Source: JBCCFK01 sp965262315
GTDB taxonomy: Bacteria > Actinomycetota > Acidimicrobiia > Acidimicrobiales > UBA8592
DNA length: 19,409 nt
NCBI GenBank assembly: GCA_965262315.1
Contig: CBDHFJ010000114.1
Coordinates: 1-19,409, forward strand
Direction of reading: 5' to 3'
How positions within the stretch are numbered: the stretch's first letter is position 1; each line of letters opens with the position of its first letter. A program made the position numbers and the translations under genes. Below are positions 14,409 through 19,409 of this stretch, piece by piece. The notes under the pieces are model-generated. The model ran no database searches and was not told where the DNA came from. It saw only the letters and a list, made by a program, of their open reading frames with translations.

Positions 14409-15752
14409 ATGAGCGACGCAGCCGGTGCGCGGCAGCACTACTTCGACGAGGTCGTGGGGTGGGCGGAGGCGCAGCTGGCCGCCCACGAGGTGCTGCTGGC
14501 CAACCTGCGGGGCGAGGACACCGACTTCGTCCGCTTCACACGTGGTGATGTCCGCCAGGCCGGCTCGGTCCGGCAGATGGAGCTCGAGCTCGACCTGATC
14601 TCGGGGCGTCGCCACGCAGCGGGTTCGGTGGCCCTCTCGCGGGATCCGGATCTCGACCGAAGCCGCATCGACGACCTCGTTCGCCGCCTGCGCGACCAGC
14701 GCGAGCTCGTGCCCGAGGACCCGTACCTGCTCTTCAACACCGAGCCGGTCTCGTCGGACTCGACAGGTCCCAGCGAGTTGATCGACGCCACCGATGCCCT
14801 TGCCCGCATCCGGGCTGCAGCGGGGGGCGCCGATCTGGTGGGGATCTATGCCGCCGGTGACATCTTCACCGGGTTCGCCAACTCCTTCGGACAGCGCAAC
14901 TGGCACCAGACGTCCACCTTCAACTTGGACTGGTCGTTCCATCTGCGCGCTGACAAGGCCGCCAAGAATCTCTACGCCGGCTTCGTGTGGGACGACGACG
15001 TGTTCCACCGCCGGATCGACTGGTCGAGGCAGCAGTTGGCGGCACTCGATCGTGAGCCGATCACCCTGGACCCCGGCAGCTACCGGACGTACCTGACGCC
15101 GGCGGCGTTGCACGAGCTGGTCGACCTCTGGTGCTGGGGCGGGTTCAGCGAGAAGAGCCACCGCACGATGCAGACACCCCTGTTGCGCATGGTGACCGAG
15201 TCCGCCACCCTCGATCCCCGCGTTCGGGTGGTCGAGGACATCGGCGGCGGCGTGGCTCCCGACTTCCAGGAGGCCGGATTCGTGCGCCCCGCCGAGGTCG
15301 TGCTGATCGACGACGGCACCTACCGCGACACGCTGGTCTCGCCCCGATCGGCGGCCGAGTACGGCGTCGCCACCAACGGTGCCGGCTCGTGGGAGGGGCC
15401 CGAGGCCCTGGCGATCGCTCCCGGTGACGTGCCGGCCGACGACGCGCTGGCCCGCCTGGGGACCGGCCTCCACGTCGGCAACCTCTGGTACTCGAACTTC
15501 TCCGACCGGGCGGCATGCCGCACCACGGGCATGACCCGGTTCGCCACCTTCTGGGCCGCTGACGGCGAGATCGTCGCTCCGGTCGACGTGATGCGGTTCG
15601 ACGACACCATCTACAGCCTGCTGGGCGACGCCATGGTCGGCTTGACCGACGAGGCCGAGGTGATGTTCGACCCCACCAGCTACGGGCGTCGCTCGACCGC
15701 CAGCACTCGCCTTCCGGGCCTGCTGGTGGAGGAGATGGCGTTCACGCTCTGA
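14409..15752 (+). CDS. tldE: TldE/PmbA-like partner of TldD
   Basis: The product has 447 residues, the expected length of TldE (PmbA), and lacks the HExxxH motif seen in TldD, as TldE proteins do. Late regions with RLPGLLVEEMAF, the ISPRSAAEYGVATNG-like stretch (here LVSPRSAAEYGVATNG) and the segment NLWYSNFSDRAACRTTG correspond to the conserved C-terminal domain of the family. It should bind TldD and shape the peptide channel of the heterodimer. The start at 14409 follows a TAGCCT box by 7 bases. The last 11 bases overlap the end of the convergent HTH gene. Because a separate promoter exists, TldD and TldE may be made in unequal amounts. Confidence 0.88.
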   Translation: MSDAAGARQHYFDEVVGWAEAQLAAHEVLLANLRGEDTDFVRFTRGDVRQAGSVRQMELELDLISGRRHAAGSVALSRDPDLDRSRIDDLVRRLRDQRELVPEDPYLLFNTEPVSSDSTGPSELIDATDALARIRAAAGGADLVGIYAAGDIFTGFANSFGQRNWHQTSTFNLDWSFHLRADKAAKNLYAGFVWDDDVFHRRIDWSRQQLAALDREPITLDPGSYRTYLTPAALHELVDLWCWGGFSEKSHRTMQTPLLRMVTESATLDPRVRVVEDIGGGVAPDFQEAGFVRPAEVVLIDDGTYRDTLVSPRSAAEYGVATNGAGSWEGPEALAIAPGDVPADDALARLGTGLHVGNLWYSNFSDRAACRTTGMTRFATFWAADGEIVAPVDVMRFDDTIYSLLGDAMVGLTDEAEVMFDPTSYGRRSTASTRLPGLLVEEMAFTL

Positions 15753-16092
15753 CGGCGCCGCCCGAATCGGCCAACCGGGCGTCCAGATCGGCGAGGGCCA
15801 GCAGGTCCAGCCCGGGTGCGTCGGCCGCGGCCAGGGCGATTCCGTCGGGGATGTCGCGCCAGGGGATGCGGCCGGACTCGAGCTGATCGACCTGGGCGCG
15901 CGTGAGGCCCACGCGCGCCGCGAAGGCGGTCGGGGTGAGCCGGGTGTGGGCCCGAGCGCAGATCGACAGTGCCGCAGCGACCGGATGCGGCGCACCGGCA
16001 CGGGCCTTGCGTCGGGCCACTCGCTCGCACAGCGGGGTCACGTCACTCGGCCACAGCGGCCCGTCGAGCTGGTCGTCGAATCCGGCGTTCAC
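15742..16092 (-). CDS. Small HTH (XRE-like) DNA-binding protein
   Basis: The product has 116 residues. Residues about 52-75 (LTPTAFAARVGLTRAQVDQLESGR) form an XRE/Cro-type helix-turn-helix, followed by IPWRDIPDGIALAAADAPGLD, the fourth and fifth helices of the fold. A basic stretch (CERVARRKARAG) precedes it. It is presumably a local regulator, possibly of tldE or itself, but no operator can be pointed to. The GTG at 16092 is supported by TAGCGT 7 bases upstream. Its end overlaps the tldE end by 11 bases, tail to tail, so their mRNAs are complementary there. Confidence 0.75.
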   Translation of the reverse strand: MNAGFDDQLDGPLWPSDVTPLCERVARRKARAGAPHPVAAALSICARAHTRLTPTAFAARVGLTRAQVDQLESGRIPWRDIPDGIALAAADAPGLDLLALADLDARLADSGGAVRA

Positions 16093-16099
16093 GCCCCGG

Positions 16100-16105
16100 A
16101 CGCTA
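16100..16105 (-). promoter_or_regulatory. -10 box for leaderless HTH gene
   Basis: On the minus strand TAGCGT is followed by seven bases (ccggggc) and the GTG at 16092-16090. The spacing matches that of tldE. Confidence 0.45.
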
Positions 16106-16196
16106 GGGCCACCTCCGGCGGCAGCGGGGGACCGCGACCGGGGTCGTTCGGCCCAGCTGCCGAACCGATCGGGGCCCGGTTCTCGACAGGGTGACC

Positions 16197-16607
16197 ATGA
16201 GCACCACCCGAACCCTCATCGCCGGGCTCGCGCTGGTCGGGGCCGTCGCCACCGGCTGCGAGTACCGGGAAGTCGACGGCGTCGGCACCCGGACCTGGGA
16301 CGACGAGCTGGCCCCCCAGGACGACATCACCGCGTTCGGCGGCTGTGTCCGCAACCGCGCCGAGCAGTGGCAGCCGGTGGGGGAGGTCACCAACCACACC
16401 GAGGGACGGGCCACCTACGCGGTCACCATCGCATTCAACGCGGGCACTGCCCGCCTGGACGAGCGGACCCTGTGGATCCGCGATCTGGCGCCGGGCCAGG
16501 TCGGCGTGATGAACCGGGCGTGGTGGCTGACCGACGCAGCATCGGTGACCGACTGCGAGGTGCTCACCATCGACCGGTTCATCACACCGGTGGTGTCCGA
16601 GGACTGA
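16197..16607 (+). CDS. Small FxLYD-like lipoprotein
   Basis: A 136-residue lipoprotein. The signal peptide MSTTRTLIAGLALVGAVATG is followed by the Cys at residue 21. The mature part resembles the FxLYD beta-sandwich domain: VGEVTNHTEGRATYAVTIAF, a middle with RLDERTLWIRDLAPGQVG, and a last strand ending in ITPVV. FxLYD domains are small immunoglobulin-like folds of extracellular and surface proteins with no known enzymatic activity. A GTG at 16191 is an alternative start (two residues longer); ATG 16197 was preferred because it places an AGGG stretch six bases upstream. Two further Cys may form a disulfide. Its stop is 3 bases from the stop of the TPR gene. Confidence 0.75.
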   Translation: MSTTRTLIAGLALVGAVATGCEYREVDGVGTRTWDDELAPQDDITAFGGCVRNRAEQWQPVGEVTNHTEGRATYAVTIAFNAGTARLDERTLWIRDLAPGQVGVMNRAWWLTDAASVTDCEVLTIDRFITPVVSED

Positions 16608-16610
16608 CCG

Positions 16611-17555
16611 TCACTCCAGCCCGGGACCCAGTTCGGCCAGGAGGTCGGCCGCCTCCGCCGCAGCGTCCACATCACCCGCCGCGTCGTAGAGGGGGACCAG
16701 CTCGGCCACCGCTTCGCGGAGCGGGGTGAGGGTGAGTGCCTCCTCGAAGGCCCGGATCGCGTCGTCGTCTCGATCCTGAGCGAGGCGCACGAACCCGACC
16801 GTGGAGTGGACCGCCGGAACCTCGGGTGCGATCTGCAACGCCGCCTCCGCCAGCTGTTCCGCGCCGGCGAGATCACCGGTGTCGATGCGCATGCGGGCGA
16901 GACGAATCGCGTAGTACGACAGCTCGCCGGGGCTCAGTCCGGCCTCGTTGGCCCGCCGCAGCGCATGCTCACTGTGGGTCAGCGCACCCTGTTGGTCGTC
17001 GGTGTCCCACGCGAACTCGGCCAGCCGTGCCAGCACTGCGGGGGACTCGGGCGCCACCCGGAGCAGCGCGTCCAGGTGGTCGTCGGCCTCGTCGTAGCGG
17101 CCGAGTTCCAGCAACGCGTCGCCGGCGACGGCATGGGCCTGGAACGAATCCGGGTCGACATCCAGGACCAGCCGGGCGTCGATGAGCGCCTCGTCGAAGC
17201 GGTGCGCAGACGACAGGGTGGCGGCGCGAAGCGCCCGGGCGTCGACACTGGACGGGTTGGCCACCAGTGCGGCGTCCGCCATGGCGAGGGCATCGTCGTA
17301 GGTGGTCTTGTCGCCCGATTGACGTGCCGCCTCGAGCATCGCGGCGCCGGCCTGGACGCGGTTGAGCCAGTCGGTCTCGCCCGCGATGCGACCTTCCCAG
17401 AACGCTGCTCGTTCGGCGGCGGAGCGGACGTCGTCGGGACCGGGGGTGAGGATGGGATCGGCGGCGGCGGGTTCATCGTTGACGATCGACCACACGCCGG
17501 GGATGGCGATGAGCAGCGCTGCGATGAACAACGCGATCGGAAGTTTGCGAGTCAT
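16611..17555 (-). CDS. Membrane-anchored TPR protein
   Basis: A 314-residue protein with an N-terminal membrane segment (about 5-25, LPIALFIAALLIAIPGVWSIV) and no lipobox, so an anchor or a cleaved signal. Residues about 86-300 are a run of tetratricopeptide repeats, each a helix pair with an A/G-small pattern (for example AVAGDALLELGRYDEADDHL and LAGAEQLAEAALQIAP), which mediate protein contacts outside the membrane. ATG 17555 is set by GGAGG (17568-17564) 8 bases upstream; 17600 is rejected because that part lies in the stem-loop. It is the second gene of the DUF4331 operon. Similar DUF4331-TPR pairs occur in other actinobacteria as I recall, so they may act together. Confidence 0.88.
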   Translation of the reverse strand: MTRKLPIALFIAALLIAIPGVWSIVNDEPAAADPILTPGPDDVRSAAERAAFWEGRIAGETDWLNRVQAGAAMLEAARQSGDKTTYDDALAMADAALVANPSSVDARALRAATLSSAHRFDEALIDARLVLDVDPDSFQAHAVAGDALLELGRYDEADDHLDALLRVAPESPAVLARLAEFAWDTDDQQGALTHSEHALRRANEAGLSPGELSYYAIRLARMRIDTGDLAGAEQLAEAALQIAPEVPAVHSTVGFVRLAQDRDDDAIRAFEEALTLTPLREAVAELVPLYDAAGDVDAAAEAADLLAELGPGLE

Positions 17556-17577
17556 GAGAGATTCCTCCAGGGCCCGA

Positions 17578-17608
17578 GCGGTGGGGTGGTGTTCGCCCAC
17601 CCCACCGC
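17578..17608 (-). promoter_or_regulatory. 12-bp perfect stem-loop between DUF4331 and TPR genes
   Basis: On the plus strand GCGGTGGGGTGG (17578-17589) pairs perfectly with CCACCCCACCGC (17597-17608) around a 7-base loop. Read as mRNA of the operon, it begins 34 bases after the DUF4331 stop and ends 9 bases before the GGAGG of the TPR gene. It lacks a T-tract. It may partially terminate the message, protect the upstream DUF4331 message from decay, or influence initiation at TPR. The pairing is seen; the role is inferred. Confidence 0.6.
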
Positions 17609-17642
17609 GTGTGAGCCCGATCAGGGTTCGGTGGTCAGGCGC

Positions 17643-18689
17643 TCAGGAGTGCGCCGGGGCCAGGTACGGGAACGAGTCCCGGAAGGGGACGTCGTTGGCG
17701 TCGACACAGTCGCTGGTCAACACGGCGGAGTCGCCGAAGAAGCCACCGGTCACGATGTTGAGCTCGGCGTCGATGACGTCGTCGGCCAGCTTGCGGCCGT
17801 TCAAGGCCTCGAAGCCGGCGTCGCTCGACGGATCGAACGGCACCAGGTCCGGGCTCAACACGTTGGCGATCGCGGTGGCCTCCTGTCGGCTGTACGGCGA
17901 ACCGTCCAGGCTCGAGAGCGCCAGCAGCGAGTCGCGGATGTCGTTACGCCAGAAGCGACGATCCTGGCGAGGATGGGTCGCGTTGTATGCGTCCTCGGAG
18001 CCGTCGGGGATCAGCACCGTGGCGATCGCGGGGATGCCCATACGGTCGACCGTGGTCTTGCCGATCTGGGTCCGAGCCCACGCGTGGACCGGACCACCGA
18101 GCACCGAGCTCGGGACCTCGATCACGATGGCGCTCACGTTGGCACCGGCGAAGAAGTCCACCTCGTTGCCGTCACAGAAGGTGCGGTCGCCGCCCTGCCC
18201 CTTGACCTGGTCCAGGAACGCCTGGAGGTCGAAGAAGAAGGGATCGTCGAACGTCCCCGCCGTCATGGTGATGCCACCGTCGGAGATCGTCCGGCCGGTG
18301 CGGCCGCTCAGCAGCGTGGACCGCTCGCCGGCGAGGCCGGCCCGTAGACGCACGCGCTGGACCCCGTTGTCGTTCGGCTTCGAGAACCGCACGGTGAAGA
18401 CCTGCTCCTGGCGGCGGTCACCGTCGGTGTCCACCAGGAACTGGTACTTCGTCTTGTGGTCGAAGGTCGTGCCGCTGGCCACACCGGCCAGCGGGTTGAC
18501 CGTCATGATCACGACGGTGTTGTCCGGGTTGTCCGGTGACTGGAACGCGTAGATGTCGTTGATGTCGGACCGGCCGTCACGCTGGACGAACGGCGCTTCG
18601 AGGTGGTCGGCTGCGTTGACGCCGCCCGCCACGATGACCAGCGACGCGATCAGGGCCAAGACCCCCGCGCCGCCCAAGAGTTTCCGCAT
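17643..18689 (-). CDS. Secreted DUF4331-family protein
   Basis: The product has 348 residues. A signal peptide (MRKLLGGAGVLALIASLVIVAGG) with probable cleavage after VNA (26) gives a mature N-terminus ADHLEAPFVQRDGRSDINDIYAFQSP, the signature of DUF4331. The family is a secreted, mostly beta-sandwich protein of unknown function; length and order here are ordinary. Later blocks with DTDGDRRQEQVFTVRFSKP and VHAWARTQIG are also in the family's style. The ATG at 18689 follows AAGGAG (18702-18697) with 7 bases between. It is the first gene of a two-gene operon with the TPR protein, and a bipartite ECF-type promoter (18774-18748) lies just upstream, facing it. Confidence 0.92.
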   Translation of the reverse strand: MRKLLGGAGVLALIASLVIVAGGVNAADHLEAPFVQRDGRSDINDIYAFQSPDNPDNTVVIMTVNPLAGVASGTTFDHKTKYQFLVDTDGDRRQEQVFTVRFSKPNDNGVQRVRLRAGLAGERSTLLSGRTGRTISDGGITMTAGTFDDPFFFDLQAFLDQVKGQGGDRTFCDGNEVDFFAGANVSAIVIEVPSSVLGGPVHAWARTQIGKTTVDRMGIPAIATVLIPDGSEDAYNATHPRQDRRFWRNDIRDSLLALSSLDGSPYSRQEATAIANVLSPDLVPFDPSSDAGFEALNGRKLADDVIDAELNIVTGGFFGDSAVLTSDCVDANDVPFRDSFPYLAPAHS

Positions 18690-18747
18690 GGGAGTGCTCC
18701 TTGTGGGTGGATGTGGAATGGCGTCGGAAGGTCCTCCGCCGGGCCTG

Positions 18748-18774
18748 GTTCGGAGCCGAGCCGTGTGCGGATTG
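18748..18774 (-). promoter_or_regulatory. ECF-type promoter for the DUF4331/TPR operon
   Basis: On the minus strand CAATCC (18774-18769) is followed by 16 bases and CGAAC (18752-18748). The expected transcription start is about 18741, giving a leader of about 50 bases that contains the AAGGAG box. The same two blocks occur, facing the other way, before the sigma gene: the copies share CAATCCGC at the left and GCTCCGAAC at the right. Confidence 0.65.
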
Positions 18775-18804
18775 GATCGATGCGCGAATTTCTCGGTCCG
18801 ACGG

Positions 18805-18832
18805 CAATCCGCGCCCGGGTGCTGCTCCGAAC
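18805..18832 (+). promoter_or_regulatory. ECF-type autoregulatory promoter of the sigma gene
   Basis: CAATCC (18805-18810), 17 bases, then CGAAC (18828-18832). The expected start is near 18839, about 27 bases before the ATG of the sigma gene. The resemblance to the opposing copy at 18774-18748 in both blocks, and spacing of 16-17 bp, is the usual picture of an ECF sigma factor that transcribes its own gene and a divergent target. Confidence 0.6.
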
Positions 18833-18865
18833 ACCGTGCATGACCTGCGCCGAGGACGTGCGAGC

Positions 18866-19409
18866 ATGAACGACGTGAACCCGTTCCGACGGCTGCGCGC
18901 CGTGCCCGACCAACGGGGCCCGGACCCCGAGTCGGCGCTCGCGGCTGCCGCCCTCGGCGACGAGCGCGCCTTCGGCGACTTCTATGACGCGACCGCCGCG
19001 ACAGTGCACGGCATCGTGTTGCGCGTGGTGCGGGATCCGTCCATCGCGCAGGAGGTCACCCAGGAGGTGTTCGTGGAGGTCTGGCGGCTCGCGCCGCGGT
19101 ACGACCCCGAGCGCGGCTCGGCGCTGTCGTGGGCCACGACCATCGCGCACCGACGCGCCGTCGACCGGGTGCGGTCCGAGCAGTCACGGCGCGACCGGGA
19201 GGCCGCGGACGCGGCCCGGACCGAGATCCCCTACGACGAGGTCACCGAGGCGGTCGAGGACAACGAGGACCGATCCTCGGTCCGCTCGTCGCTGATCGAC
19301 CTGACCGACGGGCAGCGCGAGGCGGTGTCGTTGGCGTACTTCGGTGGTCACACCTACAAGGAGGTCGCGGTGCTCCTCGACGTACCCGAGGGAACCGTGA
19401 AGACTCGAA
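18866..19409 (+). CDS. ECF sigma factor, SigK-like (3' cut by window)
   Basis: The frame is open from the ATG at 18866 to the last base (181 codons), so the C-terminus is missing. Region 2 spans about 25-105: ERAFGDFYDATAATVHGIV, then VRDPSIAQEVTQEVFVEVWR and the -10-contacting stretch SALSWATTIAHRRAVDRVRS. Region 4 begins near 145: LTDGQREAVSLAYFGGHTYKEVAVLLDVPEGTVKTR, the -35-binding HTH. These features are typical of SigK-type ECF factors, which are usually held inactive by a membrane anti-sigma (RskA) encoded just downstream; that gene would lie beyond the window. GAGGA stands 9 bases before the ATG. Divergent from DUF4331, with matching promoters on both sides. Confidence 0.93.
   Translation, partial: MNDVNPFRRLRAVPDQRGPDPESALAAAALGDERAFGDFYDATAATVHGIVLRVVRDPSIAQEVTQEVFVEVWRLAPRYDPERGSALSWATTIAHRRAVDRVRSEQSRRDREAADAARTEIPYDEVTEAVEDNEDRSSVRSSLIDLTDGQREAVSLAYFGGHTYKEVAVLLDVPEGTVKTR

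Noticed and set aside
1..19409. A phage-defence or toxin-antitoxin system
   Set aside because: The only small HTH gene (15742-16092) has no toxin-like partner, and no nuclease, helicase or reverse transcriptase is present.
1..19409. tRNA, rRNA or riboswitch genes
   Set aside because: No cloverleaf or rRNA-like sequence was seen in the intergenic regions, which are mostly shorter than 240 bp. I could not run a covariance model search.

Overview
The window is about 19.4 kb of high-GC, gene-dense bacterial chromosome. It holds 20 complete protein genes and two cut by the window edges, with no RNA gene, CRISPR array, insertion sequence or prophage that I could see. GTG starts, lipoproteins with the signal ending LAAACGG, TANNNT boxes placed directly before start codons, and the families present (DUF4331, a SigK-like ECF sigma factor, EmrB/QacA-type MFS, TldD/TldE) point to an actinobacterium. 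I think class Acidimicrobiia is most likely, but this is inference from style and not a database match.

Layout, left to right. At 1-4242 are the tail of an SRPBCC protein, a divergent pair of duplicated SnoaL-like protein and AraC regulator sharing a 187-bp control region, a Pro/Glu-linker lipoprotein and an EamA transporter. At 4417-7464 are an OsmC-like protein with a strong terminator hairpin behind it, a large lipoprotein and an Asparaginase_II-family enzyme. At 7464-9869 a TetR regulator, translationally coupled to the asparaginase, lies divergent from a 14-TM drug-efflux-type MFS transporter, with a cluster of operator-like inverted repeats between them. At 9948-11828 are a second Pro/Glu-linker lipoprotein and an overlapping cupin and glutamine-amidotransferase pair. 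At 12068-16092 are a small membrane protein, TldD, an antisense small protein, TldE and a small HTH protein convergent with TldE. At 16197-19409 are an FxLYD-like lipoprotein, a TPR protein and a DUF4331 protein (in one leftward operon), and a divergent ECF sigma factor cut by the window end.

The most coherent regulatory unit is at the right end. The 176 bp between the DUF4331 gene and the ECF sigma gene contain two divergent copies of the same bipartite motif (CAATCC, 16 or 17 bp, CGAAC), one facing each gene. This is what is expected if the sigma factor transcribes both itself and the secreted DUF4331/TPR operon. A strong stem-loop sits between the DUF4331 and TPR genes.

Other unusual features are a recurrent TANNNT box exactly 6-7 bp before the start codon of seven genes (leaderless transcription), direct repeats 21 bp apart beside the AraC gene, TetR-type operators, two non-adjacent lipoproteins that share one linker design, and TldD/TldE genes split by an antisense gene. 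I did not find a clear new defence system or a RiPP precursor.
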